Source of the DNA: Suicoccus acidiformans
GTDB lineage: Bacteria; Bacillota; Bacilli; Lactobacillales; Aerococcaceae
DNA: 64,000 nt
NCBI RefSeq assembly: GCF_003546865.1
Contig: NZ_CP023434.1
Span: 620,001 to 684,000 of the forward strand
Reading direction: 5' to 3'
The translations under genes were made by a program, and so were the position numbers. Position 1 is the stretch's first letter; every line of letters begins with the position of its first letter. Under the pieces are notes generated by a model. That model was not told the origin of the DNA. It worked only from the letters and a program-made list of their open reading frames with translations, and ran no database searches. Positions 25,775-34,497 of this stretch are shown piece after piece.

Positions 25775-25915
25775 ATATGCTTCAATTTAAAGACCGTTTT
25801 CAACAGTAGCTAAAGAGTAGTATAATTATCTGCTGAACTTCAGTGGCTGAGTGAGATTCATGGCCGACAAGCTACATATCCAGATCAAGCTTGTATCAGT
25901 TTAAATGTAGATAGC

Positions 25916-27097
25916 TTAAGCCTCTACTTCGCCTGGCTTAATATAGGCCACGTCGCTTCCGAATGGAATCGAGGCTTGACTTGGGCGCAAGGACCCCGAA
26001 TTATTATCAATGCCTTGTACAAAGTAGGTTGCATCAGCTTGACCATAGGAATTACGGGCCAAGTCGACGAATTCTTGTGTGCCATCTTTGAGGAGACGAT
26101 TGAATAGCACCTTTAGCTCCGTCTCGTCAAATTGCTTGAACATATCATAATCGCCCATACTATCACCGAACAGAGCGGCAGGTTCCTGACCATTAAATTG
26201 GGGCAAGATGTGGGTGCGAATGAGTGCTGTCTTGCCTGGGCCTTTCGTAATAAAGCTTGGGTCTTTCATAATGGGTAGAATTTGCCCTTGGGTGTTCAAT
26301 TCATACTCCATACCGTAAATTTGATGTTCCGGTACTTGTAAACCAAAGGTGTGGCCAGCTACAGTTACGACATCGACAGGGCTAGCTGAGACGATAAAGG
26401 TTTGAATATTAAAAGCTTGAAAGGCATGGTAGAGATTCTGGATTTCTTTAGGGTAGCGAATCCCCGCTTCGAAATGGGCCGTGACTTTACCTGTGAGTCC
26501 GGGCTGTTCTTGCGGACTTTCAAAAACCCAAAGATCCATAGGTAGTTGCAAGGCCCACTTTAACATATCTTGGGTAATGAGACGCAATTGCTCCGGCGTG
26601 TAGCCTGCAAATAAATAGGTCAGCCACATTTGGCCAACTTGCCGCTGGAAATGACCATTAACATAGACATAATAATAGCGCAACTTGGCTGCAAAAGAGC
26701 GATAGGACCTGGTCTGTTTAACTTGTTGCAAGGTAAGTAGAGGATGCTGGGACGCAATATATTCTTCATGCAACCACTGGTAGTCTTTGACAATATCCGC
26801 AACTAAACGGCGCAAGGTTAATTCTGGTCGGCGTTCATCGAGGGCATCATCCAAAGGGAAATCTCCAGCTGTCAAAATCCGCTCAAAGTCACGTGGATTT
26901 AATAAGTACAGTAAATTCTCCATGAAATAAACCATCAAATGATCTTCAATGTCGTGAATCACACTCGTGTTGTCAAAGTCAAAGACAACATACTGCTGAG
27001 TTTTACCGGCTTGCGGCCAGCGATGTTCATGGATAAAGCGCTGTAAACGTTGGTGTAAGGTCGATTCCCAACCATTCTGTGCAAAAAATTGGCTCAT
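25916..27097 (-). CDS. HAD-superfamily phosphatase (phosphoserine-phosphatase-like)
   Basis: A 393-aa hydrolase. Motif I is VFDFDNTSVIHD (nucleophile Asp and acid Asp, then Thr/Ser) near residues 39-50, motif II TFIVSASPVDVV, and motif IV LFGDSMGDYDMF. A large helical cap lies between I and II. It is longer than ordinary SerB proteins and resembles secreted or cytoplasmic HAD-IB hydrolases; no signal peptide is seen here. Ten bases separate it from the upstream esterase gene, so they form an operon. The substrate is unknown. Confidence 0.82.
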   Translation of the reverse strand: MSQFFAQNGWESTLHQRLQRFIHEHRWPQAGKTQQYVVFDFDNTSVIHDIEDHLMVYFMENLLYLLNPRDFERILTAGDFPLDDALDERRPELTLRRLVADIVKDYQWLHEEYIASQHPLLTLQQVKQTRSYRSFAAKLRYYYVYVNGHFQRQVGQMWLTYLFAGYTPEQLRLITQDMLKWALQLPMDLWVFESPQEQPGLTGKVTAHFEAGIRYPKEIQNLYHAFQAFNIQTFIVSASPVDVVTVAGHTFGLQVPEHQIYGMEYELNTQGQILPIMKDPSFITKGPGKTALIRTHILPQFNGQEPAALFGDSMGDYDMFKQFDETELKVLFNRLLKDGTQEFVDLARNSYGQADATYFVQGIDNNSGSLRPSQASIPFGSDVAYIKPGEVEA

Positions 27098-27107
27098 ACT
27101 TGCCTCC

Positions 27108-27857
27108 TCAAATTAATTTTCCTTGAAAAAATCTACAAAAAAAGTCTGTTACCAAGTCCATGGTCGCGATGTCTACCAAATGCCCAGCTTTTGTGAAATG
27201 CGCCTCAATATTGGCTGCCGGGTTATCCGCGACAAAAGCTTGCACCGGCTCAATAGGGACCCGCTCATCCTCATCCCCGTGCCAAATAAAGAGGGGGCGA
27301 TTTGCTAAGCGCTCAGGATTCAACGATAAGTCGTAAAGTTCAAGCCATTGGGTTAAGGCCCGGTAATCCTTAGGTAAGTGGAAATTCAGAGTCTGTGCGT
27401 GGCCCATAATGCGATCGCGGTAATGAATTAAACTCGGGGTTCCCATGACACAAGCGGCTGCTTGGATTTCTGGATGCTGTGTCAACAGAGCGGTCGTGGT
27501 CATGCCACCCATGGAGATGCCTCCGACGGCCAGGCGTTCATCTGCTAAATCCCGACTTTGGAAGTAGGCAACGATATAATCAAATTCGAATAAATTGCCG
27601 TGAATACTATTCCAGAAAGTCAACGAAGGGATAGGTGAAATCTCACGGGCCCGTTCACCGTGGTTGGGTGCGTCCGGCAAGACGACTCGTAAGCCTTCAG
27701 CTGCAAGTTTGCGTGCTTGGGTTAGCATCAATGTCTTGTTGATTTGCCAACCATGATAGTAAATGATAAGCGGTAGCTTATTACCGCGTAGCTTTTCAGC
27801 GACTACTTCCAGTACAGGGATATTCCCCACGAGTCGCTTGCGGACAATTGTTTTCAT
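27108..27857 (-). CDS. Alpha/beta-hydrolase esterase (YitV-like)
   Basis: A 249-aa serine hydrolase. The oxyanion motif is YYHGW (residues 33-37). The nucleophile elbow GISMGG puts Ser at 115. The acid is in HGDEDERV (Asp195 or 197) and the His is in KAGHLVD (His226). The signature PDAPNHGER fits the YitV/BD-FAE esterase group. It shares an operon with the HAD phosphatase downstream. There is no signal peptide, so it is cytoplasmic. Natural substrate unknown. Confidence 0.85.
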   Translation of the reverse strand: MKTIVRKRLVGNIPVLEVVAEKLRGNKLPLIIYYHGWQINKTLMLTQARKLAAEGLRVVLPDAPNHGERAREISPIPSLTFWNSIHGNLFEFDYIVAYFQSRDLADERLAVGGISMGGMTTTALLTQHPEIQAAACVMGTPSLIHYRDRIMGHAQTLNFHLPKDYRALTQWLELYDLSLNPERLANRPLFIWHGDEDERVPIEPVQAFVADNPAANIEAHFTKAGHLVDIATMDLVTDFFCRFFQGKLI

Positions 27858-27917
27858 ATTATCACCTCTTGCTTAGCATACGCATCCCAGTTCTTGAAAG
27901 AAACGTATTTGCTCAAT

Positions 27918-28613
27918 CTAAGCTCCTTCAAAAAGAGTCGTTCCTACGCGTACCATTGTGGCACCTTCTTCAACCGCGATGGCATAATCTTGACTCATTC
28001 CCATGCTCAACGCCTGACACGGTGCATGCGGATAGCCCACTTCAGCAATTTGGGTTTGTAAATGTTTCATTTGCTGGAAATAAGTGCGCAAGTCCTCTTC
28101 GGACGCATCATAAGGCGCCATGGTCATCAGACCAACGACGGTAATATGAGGAAACTCTGCCAGCTCTTGAATAAAAGCTTCTACCAATTCCGGTGGAAAC
28201 CCTGTCTTACTTGCTTCCTGGCTGACATTCACCTGTACGAAGCATTTCACTGGCTTCCTGGCTCGCTTATTGATTTCTTTAGCCAAAGATAAACGGTCCA
28301 GAGAATGAATGTATTCAACCTGATTGACAATATCCTTAACCTTACGCGATTGCAGACGACCGATAAAGTGCCAATGAATCTCATCAGCAATATCGGCCAA
28401 GGCTTCTTGACGCTCCAGTAATTGATCACTGCGGTTTTCTGCGAAATGCCGCTCACCTAAGTCATACAGACGACGCATATGGTCAATATCTGTTGATTTG
28501 GTTACCGCAACTAATTGCACCTCACTTGCATCTCGTTCACTCTTATAGCAAGCTTCTTCGATGGTCTGATGGACTCGGTCCACATTTGCTTTTAATGTTT
28601 CCAAAGCAGACAC
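27918..28613 (-). CDS. YggS/PROSC-family pyridoxal-phosphate homeostasis protein
   Basis: A 231-aa TIM-barrel PLP-binding protein. LVAVTKSTDID holds the PLP lysine (near residue 38). FAENRSDQLLER, IHWHFIGRLQSRKVKDI, VQVNVSQEASKTGF and LSMGMSQDYAIAVEEGATMVRVGTTLF are all family signatures. The role is PLP and amino-acid homeostasis. In many Firmicutes it precedes sepF in the division cluster; here it is detached and stands before an esterase/HAD pair. Confidence 0.93.
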   Translation of the reverse strand: MSALETLKANVDRVHQTIEEACYKSERDASEVQLVAVTKSTDIDHMRRLYDLGERHFAENRSDQLLERQEALADIADEIHWHFIGRLQSRKVKDIVNQVEYIHSLDRLSLAKEINKRARKPVKCFVQVNVSQEASKTGFPPELVEAFIQELAEFPHITVVGLMTMAPYDASEEDLRTYFQQMKHLQTQIAEVGYPHAPCQALSMGMSQDYAIAVEEGATMVRVGTTLFEGA

Positions 28614-28667
28614 TCCTTTAAAAGATATTTATTTTGTCTTTTATCTGTGATAAAATAATTCCATTAT

Positions 28668-28756
28668 GGAGAGTTACCCAAGTTCGGCTGAAGGGGACGG
28701 TCTCGAAAACCGTTAGGGCGCTCTGCGTCGCAAGGGTTCAAATCCCTTACTCTCCG
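28668..28756 (+). tRNA. tRNA-Ser (anticodon CGA)
   Basis: The cloverleaf can be drawn by eye. Acceptor GGAGAGT pairs with ACTCTCC, discriminator G. The anticodon stem ACGGT/ACCGT holds loop CTCGAAA, anticodon CGA. The long variable arm is TTAGGGCGCTCTGCGTCGC and the T-loop is TTCAAAT. The 89 nt and extra arm fit class-II tRNA-Ser. The 3' CCA is not encoded. Confidence 0.95.
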
Positions 28757-28770
28757 TCTGAATCATTATA

Positions 28771-28816
28771 GCGAAGAATGTGGCTGATTACAAAGTCACT
28801 TTCTTCGCTTTTTTGA
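28771..28816 (+). terminator. Terminator of tRNA-Ser
   Basis: GCGAAGAA...TTCTTCGC with an inner GTG/CAC pairing, followed by TTTTTT. Confidence 0.8.
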
Positions 28817-28823
28817 GAATAAG

Positions 28824-30185
28824 TTATTCAATTTCCGACAAGTCAGTCTTCATTGGTGTAGGTAAGTTTCTAAAAGGCTGAATATCTTGGACGGTCTCAA
28901 GAATCCCCTTATAAACGCCGTCTTTATCTCGAACTGCCCGGTAAGTAACATAAACAAAGCGTCCATCCTTGCGTTCAAACCACATACTCTCACTATCTCG
29001 GCGACCATTGCGTAAATCTTCAATCAGCTGACTTACCTTTGGCCAACTTTGGGGTGGATGGCAGAATTCGATATTGCGACCGAGTTGACTATTTGTGCGT
29101 TTGAAGAGCATGTGCTCCGGATCTTCCATATGATTGTAATATTGGAAGGTATCTTCTGCGCTTACAAAAGTTACCTCAAGGGGCAGATGGTCCAGAAGTA
29201 GGCCCACTTCTTCAACACTCAAGTGACCTTGTTCAAATTGTAGCGTATTGGATGGCGGCAGCTCAGGCTTTGGTTCCCAACTTACCCGAATCGTTCCCTT
29301 GTCGGTTTCGATGGCAACATTTGTAGACTGAGGACTTGCACTCGCTGGCGCAACTTCTGGTTGACTTGGTGGAGTGGTGGCCTGGGGTGCTACCTTTAGG
29401 GGCTCGGCCAACTCTTCTGGTTCCCACACTTGGCTGGGCTTGATGATGGCGTAGCCGTAAGCAGAACTTTCCTGAGCAATGTCTGCCCAATCTTTCACGG
29501 TTAAAGCTTCCATTAAGATATTAAGCAAGATGGCTTCTTCTTTGAATATCATTTCTTCGAACTCATAACGAAAGGTTGCATAAGCTTCCTGGAAAGCTGC
29601 CATATTTGCCACAGATAATTCATTCAGAATCTTTCCTGCTTCTTGAAATAAGCTGCGAATTTCGTCGTCTTTCGCCCACATTACCTTAGGCGGGGCAGTA
29701 TGACCGGCTGCTTCCATCTTAGGAAAGAACAGTTTCTCCTTGCGTTCATAGTGCACATCGAATTGCCCTAATAGTTCCCATTGATACTGTAAGCCCTGGT
29801 AAACCCCTGGGTAATCCTCGTCTTTTGTATCCATCGTCTCCATAGCTTTGAGAATATTATCAATGCGCAAGAGAGTCGAACGTAAGGCCAAGTTCTCATC
29901 TTTAAAAACACGTACTGGATGACCCGGATGATCAATCGAATCTGCCTCAGTCTCATCAATCTTGCCTTCAAACATCTTCGCATGGACGTTACATAAGTTG
30001 AGCACGTCTTCAAAAGTAATTGGATTATCCTCCCGGCCAATCAACTCCTGCTCCATCATCGCAACTTCCATTGCACTAACGGAAGCGAAATGTGTATTGA
30101 ACTCCTCTTGTACCTCTTCAGGGGGTGTCCCTTCATGTAACTTCATGAGAATATTTAATAAAGTATCAATCCGTTTATTCTGCAT
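28824..30185 (-). CDS. DUF438 / hemerythrin-like / PAS protein
   Basis: A 453-aa cytoplasmic protein. The N-terminal DUF438 (about 1-70; KRIDTLLNILMKLHEGTPPEEVQEEF) is followed by a hemerythrin-like HHE region. Candidate iron ligands are in DHPGHPVRVFKDEN, FDVHYERKEKLFFPKME and FEEMIFKEEAILL. A Pro/Ala-rich linker (about 265-290) leads to a C-terminal PAS domain with VTFVSAEDTFQYYN and GRFVYVTYRAVRDKDGVYKGILETVQDI. The ATG at 30185 has AAAGGAG nine bases upstream. It overlaps the DUF1858 gene by 11 bases. A sensor or handler of O2/NO at a di-iron site is likely (inference). Confidence 0.85.
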   Translation of the reverse strand: MQNKRIDTLLNILMKLHEGTPPEEVQEEFNTHFASVSAMEVAMMEQELIGREDNPITFEDVLNLCNVHAKMFEGKIDETEADSIDHPGHPVRVFKDENLALRSTLLRIDNILKAMETMDTKDEDYPGVYQGLQYQWELLGQFDVHYERKEKLFFPKMEAAGHTAPPKVMWAKDDEIRSLFQEAGKILNELSVANMAAFQEAYATFRYEFEEMIFKEEAILLNILMEALTVKDWADIAQESSAYGYAIIKPSQVWEPEELAEPLKVAPQATTPPSQPEVAPASASPQSTNVAIETDKGTIRVSWEPKPELPPSNTLQFEQGHLSVEEVGLLLDHLPLEVTFVSAEDTFQYYNHMEDPEHMLFKRTNSQLGRNIEFCHPPQSWPKVSQLIEDLRNGRRDSESMWFERKDGRFVYVTYRAVRDKDGVYKGILETVQDIQPFRNLPTPMKTDLSEIE

Positions 30186-30417
30186 CAACGTCAGCTCCTT
30201 TCACTATATAGCCATTCCATATCAATTCTTTCACCAATTGGGTCATGGGGATTCCAATCATCTTTGCCCCTCTGCGTAAGCTAACCACTTTCCCTACCGA
30301 TTGGCGCATAATCGGATTAGCTAGAGGCTTGAAACCTATATTAACCAATAAATCCAATAACTCTGGCTGATTGTCTAACACGTCTGCTACAGGAATGTCC
30401 AAATCTACTTCATTCAT
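30175..30417 (-). CDS. DUF1858 domain protein
   Basis: An 80-aa protein. DIPVADVLDNQPELLDLLVNIGFKPLANP and MRQSVGKVVSLRRGAKMIGIPMTQLVKEL define the DUF1858 (ScdA-N-like) helical domain. It is co-transcribed with the DUF438/hemerythrin/PAS gene. In the RIC/ScdA iron-sulfur repair proteins a related domain is fused to a hemerythrin, so here the same architecture appears split over two genes. The function of the stand-alone form is not established. Confidence 0.82.
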   Translation of the reverse strand: MNEVDLDIPVADVLDNQPELLDLLVNIGFKPLANPIMRQSVGKVVSLRRGAKMIGIPMTQLVKELIWNGYIVKGADVDAE

Positions 30418-30600
30418 TTCCTTGCCTCTTTTCTAATTTAGGTGAATTTTTCAAGTTTCTTTAAGCTGCCTATATATAGATTATATCTTCTATTATAAAC
30501 TAAGCTTCAGTGAAGCGTATTCTCATATTTAAGTATGCCATACTCATTTAAGCGTGTAAATTCCAATAAAAAAAGATCCGTCAAATGACGAATCTTGAAA

Positions 30601-30673
30601 TGGTCCCTACTGGGCTCGAACCAGTGACCCCCAGCTTGTCGAGCTGGTGCTCTCCCAACTGAGCTAAGGAACC
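30601..30673 (-). tRNA. tRNA-Val (anticodon GAC)
   Basis: A 73-nt class-I tRNA without encoded CCA. Acceptor GGTTCCT pairs with AGGGACC (one G-U), discriminator A. The D-arm is GCTCAGTTGGGAGAGC. The anticodon stem CCAGC/GCTGG holds loop TCGACAA, anticodon GAC. The T-arm is CTGGTTCGAGCCCAG. Position 33 is C rather than the near-universal U. Confidence 0.92.
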
Positions 30674-30738
30674 TCTGTGGGTATGGACCTTATTATACAG
30701 AATTTAAATTTAAATGCAAATCTTTTTTATGAATTTCT

Positions 30739-30766
30739 TTTACCGGTTTGGTTTTTATGCTAAAGT
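30739..30766 (+). promoter_or_regulatory. Promoter of the RDD-protein gene
   Basis: TTTACC (30739-30744), a 16-base spacer and TAAAGT (30761-30766). Transcription would start about 40 bp before the ATG. Confidence 0.5.
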
Positions 30767-30809
30767 AGGACTATCTTACACTAGCAAAATATAAAAAGAG
30801 GTTAGGCAT

Positions 30810-31343
30810 ATGAGTCAATATACAGAATTTGAAACGAATGAAACGATTACCAAGGGCCGCCGTATCGCAAGTTTATTAACAGACTGGATGGTCCTGATTT
30901 TCTGTGTCATGTTAGTACTTGCGGTGCTTTTATTTGTAGACACCTTATTGCATTGGTTTACTCCATGGCGGTTATCTCCTCTTGCTTGGTGCATTTCTCT
31001 TTTGCTTTTTCTGCTTGTGCCTTTGTGGCTTGGCGGAACTTATCTTGAAGTCAAGAGAGGTGGTTCAATGGGGCAACAAATGATGCGCTTGCAGGTAGCA
31101 TATCAACAATCCAACTTAGGGCGTCGCTTATTGCGTAGTGGTCTTAAAGTCATGCCTGTAGCTAGTTTTCTCTATGCGCTAGCCCTGTATTTCATCTCTG
31201 GCGAGATGTCAGGGCTAGCTTGGGGCTTATTGCTTTTTTCTGCACTTTTACTTATACTTATATTGGTAATGACGTTTACACGAGCGGATCGCCGGCATTT
31301 TATTGATTTACTTGTGGGAAGTTATTTAATTTCGATGGATTAG
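30810..31343 (+). CDS. RDD-family membrane protein
   Basis: A 177-aa protein with four hydrophobic stretches. The RDD motif region reads GRRIASLLTDWMVLI (Arg and Asp conserved) near residues 16-30, then GGSMGQQMMRLQVA near 84-97 and the C-terminal RADRRHFIDLLVGSYLI. RDD proteins are poorly characterised; some act in ion exchange or stress tolerance. RBS AGAGGTTAGG. Single gene before a small unknown gene. Confidence 0.82.
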   Translation: MSQYTEFETNETITKGRRIASLLTDWMVLIFCVMLVLAVLLFVDTLLHWFTPWRLSPLAWCISLLLFLLVPLWLGGTYLEVKRGGSMGQQMMRLQVAYQQSNLGRRLLRSGLKVMPVASFLYALALYFISGEMSGLAWGLLLFSALLLILILVMTFTRADRRHFIDLLVGSYLISMD

Positions 31344-31408
31344 GGCTAGCTATTCTGTTTAAATCATATTATAATGGCTAAACTAGAAATTTAAGAGGAG
31401 GTAGGACC

Positions 31409-31693
31409 ATGACGCTTTGCCGTGTCTATGAACCTGCAGCAGAAATCACGAATCCTGAAGAATTTGCTAAAGCACTCAAAGATTTTGCTAAAGATGAACA
31501 TAAAGATTTAGAAATTATCGACTTATCGATGACACCACGTATCCGTCTGGATGGTAAAGAATATGTATGTCGTTTACAGGCAGCTGATTTAGCTGTTACC
31601 GAAAACCCATTCCAACGGGCGTTTGGTATGATTGATGATAGTCCGAATCATAAGGTCATTGGTATTTACCGCGAAGAAGTATTGCAAGACTAA
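31409..31693 (+). CDS. Conserved small hypothetical protein
   Basis: A 94-aa acidic soluble protein that I do not recognise. It opens MTLCRVYEPAAEITNPEEFAKAL, has a central segment IIDLSMTPRIRLDGKEYVCRL and ends VIGIYREEVLQD. An excellent GAGGAGG precedes the ATG. A TATAAT at 31370-31375 and a strong terminator behind it indicate a genuine monocistronic gene. No membrane segment or signal is seen. Confidence 0.7.
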   Translation: MTLCRVYEPAAEITNPEEFAKALKDFAKDEHKDLEIIDLSMTPRIRLDGKEYVCRLQAADLAVTENPFQRAFGMIDDSPNHKVIGIYREEVLQD

Positions 31694-31697
31694 GGTA

Positions 31698-31733
31698 GCA
31701 AAAGACGAGACTCAGTTGAGTCTCGTCTTTTGC
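31698..31733. terminator. Perfect 16-bp bidirectional terminator
   Basis: GCAAAAGACGAGACTC, loop AGTT, and its exact complement ending CTTTTGC. It serves the small gene and the convergent membrane-protein gene. Confidence 0.85.
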
Positions 31734-31735
31734 TG

Positions 31736-32830
31736 TTAGTTTGAATGGATGGAGTCTTCGACGACGTTCTCTTCAGAATGATAATGTCTGGCGTATATGG
31801 AGAGGATATTATTCAAATTATTGATGCTCTCTTCATAACGGTAAATCGCAGACATAATATGAATAACACCATTAACATCAGTGTTGCTACGCTCTTTGTC
31901 TTCAAGAAATTTCCACGCTTGATCGAAGAATTTCTGCACGTATTCTTCACGATATGCATAAGGCGTTCGAATAAATTTAACGTTCTCAGCAGAAACACGA
32001 CCGCTCAGCTTCATCATTACTTGTTCATGGGCCACCATAAGCAGCTCGACCCGTTCACGAATCATCAAGCGTAAATCATCTGGGAATGAAGCAAAGACGG
32101 CGTCTTGATTATGCATCGTGTCTAATAGACGGATGGTTGCTCGGGTTGCAGTAATCATATGGCGGTAGATAACTAAACGGCGGGCAACAACGTAACGTTC
32201 TTTCTTCGAAAGGATAACTTCATTGCGAATTAAATCGAAGAATTGTTCGACTTGCTTAAGTTCATTGCGTGCCCAGACGATATCTTGATGCATAATAGAG
32301 AAGGTGATATTCTGGCGCAGGGTAGCCCGAATCAGTATCAGAATTTCATTGGTTAAATTCGTCAAGGAATCATAGAAACGTTGATCATATCGCGGTGGAT
32401 AAATTAAGCTATTGATTAGAAAGGAAATCGTTACACCAATAAAAGTTTCTAAAACCCGATACAGTGCAGTTAAAGCCAAGTTGTTAGATACAGACGTCAT
32501 GACGGCAACCACGGTAATTACAGCGAGGTTGAGCACATCACTCAGTTTTAAGGCATTTAAGACACCAATAAGAATAATAGCAGCAATCCCAATTGAAACA
32601 GGGTTCGTCCCGAGGGTATAGCTTAAAATAACAGCAACAATCCCGCCAATCGAGTTGGCTAACAAACGGTTCCGGAATGATTCATAAGATTTCTTCACCG
32701 ATTGCATGGTCGTAGTAATGGCTGCAATGCCGGCAAGGGCAGGGCTGTTATCGGGAATTAAGTACATGGATATGAGAATAGATAAAGTAATGGATAGCCC
32801 GGTTTTCAGTACACGAGCACCTATTTTCAT
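31736..32830 (-). CDS. Aromatic acid exporter family (ArAE_1/FUSC-like) membrane protein
   Basis: A 364-aa protein. The N-terminal half (about 1-150) has five to six membrane helices with KIGARVLKTGLSITLSI and AGIAAITTTMQSVKKSYESFRNRLLANSIGGI, as in ArAE_1/YqjA-type proteins. The C-terminal half is a charged helical cytoplasmic domain. Related proteins are proposed exporters of aromatic acids or cell-envelope factors, but few have been tested. Divergent from perR with about 165 bp between them. Confidence 0.82.
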   Translation of the reverse strand: MKIGARVLKTGLSITLSILISMYLIPDNSPALAGIAAITTTMQSVKKSYESFRNRLLANSIGGIVAVILSYTLGTNPVSIGIAAIILIGVLNALKLSDVLNLAVITVVAVMTSVSNNLALTALYRVLETFIGVTISFLINSLIYPPRYDQRFYDSLTNLTNEILILIRATLRQNITFSIMHQDIVWARNELKQVEQFFDLIRNEVILSKKERYVVARRLVIYRHMITATRATIRLLDTMHNQDAVFASFPDDLRLMIRERVELLMVAHEQVMMKLSGRVSAENVKFIRTPYAYREEYVQKFFDQAWKFLEDKERSNTDVNGVIHIMSAIYRYEESINNLNNILSIYARHYHSEENVVEDSIHSN

Positions 32831-32937
32831 TGTGACACCTCCTTAGTTTTTTGAGTCATCTATATCATAAATTCAAAGAACTTAGAATTCAAGAAAGATT
32901 ACTCAGCGAAGGTGTTTATTTTTGTATCTAAAAAGAG

Positions 32938-32967
32938 TATAATGGTATATACTAGTAATGATTATTA
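32938..32967 (+). promoter_or_regulatory. perR -10 region and probable PerR/Fur box
   Basis: TATAAT at 32938-32943 (weak -35 TTTATT at 32915-32920, spacer 17). Ten bases further on, 32953-32967 reads TAGTAATGATTATTA, a 7-1-7 inverted repeat with six of seven pairs. This matches the known layout of PerR/Fur boxes and suggests autoregulation. Confidence 0.65.
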
Positions 32968-32997
32968 ATTTAGGTCTAACTAAAAGGAGGTGTAATC

Positions 32998-33468
32998 ATG
33001 CCGGAACATATCGATGATACAGTTCATTTGATGGATGAGTCCATCCGATTACTCAAGGATAAGAATATTCGTATCACACCACAAAGGCGCATCATCTTAA
33101 AATACATGATTGAAGCAAAGCATCACCCGACAGTGGAAGAGATTTTTGATGATGTGACGGAGGAATATCCAGGGATGAGTTTGGCGACGGTTTACAATAA
33201 CTTGCGTACTTTGATGGATGTAGGCTTGGTTAAGGAAATGAAATTCTCTGATGTAACCAGCCACTTCGATTTCGTCTATCATGATCACCATCATATTATT
33301 TGCGAACAATGTGGTAAGATTGCGGACTTTAATGTCGACCCACATTATCTCAATGCAATCAGTCAAAGCGCTAAAGAGCAGACAAACTACACCGTGCGCA
33401 AAGTAAGTCTTGAGCTTTACGGACTTTGCCCGGAATGCCAGCAAGAGACAACGGATGAAGATAAATAA
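32998..33468 (+). CDS. perR: Peroxide-responsive repressor PerR (Fur family)
   Basis: A 156-aa metalloregulator. The winged helix contains RITPQRRIILKYMIEAKHHPTVEEIF and SLATVYNNLRTLMDVGLVKE. All five regulatory-metal ligands of Bacillus PerR have counterparts here: H43, D91, H97, H99 and D110. The presence of Asp in SHFDF (D91) favours PerR over Fur or Zur. The structural zinc site is C102/C105 and C144/C147. AAAGGAGG precedes the ATG. It would control peroxide-defence and iron genes; a matching box lies in its own promoter. Confidence 0.92.
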   Translation: MPEHIDDTVHLMDESIRLLKDKNIRITPQRRIILKYMIEAKHHPTVEEIFDDVTEEYPGMSLATVYNNLRTLMDVGLVKEMKFSDVTSHFDFVYHDHHHIICEQCGKIADFNVDPHYLNAISQSAKEQTNYTVRKVSLELYGLCPECQQETTDEDK

Positions 33469-33474
33469 ATATAC

Positions 33475-33513
33475 AAAAAGCTAAGCAAGAATTTTCTTGC
33501 TTAGCTTTTTTTA
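33475..33513. terminator. Bidirectional terminator perR/trpS
   Basis: AAAAAGCTAAGCAAGAA, loop TTTT, and its exact complement, ending in a T-run on each strand. Confidence 0.9.
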
Positions 33514-34497
33514 GTATCCGATTCCAATTGCTTTATTCATCCGTGCAAGCACTTGGTTAGCTTGTTCATTAGCTTTAATAGCCCCATCATGCAGGATATC
33601 ATCCAATTCAGAACTGCTTAATAATTTCTCATAGCGTGTTTGAATTGGTTCGAGGACAGATACCACTAATTCAGCTAGGTCTGTCTTAAATGGACCATAG
33701 CCTTTACCAGCATAAGCTTGGACGATGTCATCCGTTGATTTATCACTTAAATTAGCGTAAATTTCGATTAAGTTAGCAATTGCTGGTTGCGCTTCTTTGT
33801 CGTAATTGATTTCGCCAATTGAATCAGTGACAGCTGATTTTATTTTCTTGGTGATCTGGTTAGGTGTATCCAGCATTGATACGAAGCCTCGTTCATTTGC
33901 ATCTGACTTACTCATCTTAGACATCGGGTCTTGTAAACTCATGACACGGGCTCCTGCTTTAGGATAAATGCCTTCTGGTTTAACCAGGACATCTCCGTAG
34001 CGATTGTTGAAGCGATCGACAAAATTCCGTGTCAATTCAATATGTTGTCTTTGATCATCGCCCACCGGCACATAGGCTGCGTCATGTAAGATAATATCTC
34101 CTACCATTAAGGCCGGGTAGGCCAGAAGACCTGCGTTGACGGCTTCTTGCTTTTGGGCTTTATCTTTATATTGGGTCATGCGTTCTAATTCGCCTAAGCC
34201 AGTATGACAAAGAATAAGCCAAGCAGATTGGGTATGCGCTGGGACATCGGATTGCACAAAGATCGTAGATTTATTAGGATCAATGCCTATCGCCAAATAA
34301 AGTGCAGCCAGTTCCCGCGTCATTTCCTTGAGACGTTTAGGCTCTTGAGGCACTGTGATAGCATGTTGATTCACCACGCAATAAGTCGCGTCATACTCAT
34401 CTTGTAATTGGACGAAGCCACGCATTGCACCAATATAATTACCAATTGTCGGGGTACCGGAAGGTTGTACGCCCGAGAAGATTCTTGCTTTCGACAT
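33511..34497 (-). CDS. trpS: Tryptophanyl-tRNA synthetase
   Basis: Class-I synthetase (328 aa) charging tRNA-Trp. The HIGH-equivalent is PTIGNYIGA (about 15-23) and the KMSKS loop is in DPMSKMSKSDANERG. GDDQRQHIELTRNFVDRFN is the usual tryptophan-site helix. Its stop codon overlaps the terminator shared with perR. In contrast to thrS, no T-box leader is visible upstream. Confidence 0.97.
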   Translation of the reverse strand: MSKARIFSGVQPSGTPTIGNYIGAMRGFVQLQDEYDATYCVVNQHAITVPQEPKRLKEMTRELAALYLAIGIDPNKSTIFVQSDVPAHTQSAWLILCHTGLGELERMTQYKDKAQKQEAVNAGLLAYPALMVGDIILHDAAYVPVGDDQRQHIELTRNFVDRFNNRYGDVLVKPEGIYPKAGARVMSLQDPMSKMSKSDANERGFVSMLDTPNQITKKIKSAVTDSIGEINYDKEAQPAIANLIEIYANLSDKSTDDIVQAYAGKGYGPFKTDLAELVVSVLEPIQTRYEKLLSSSELDDILHDGAIKANEQANQVLARMNKAIGIGY

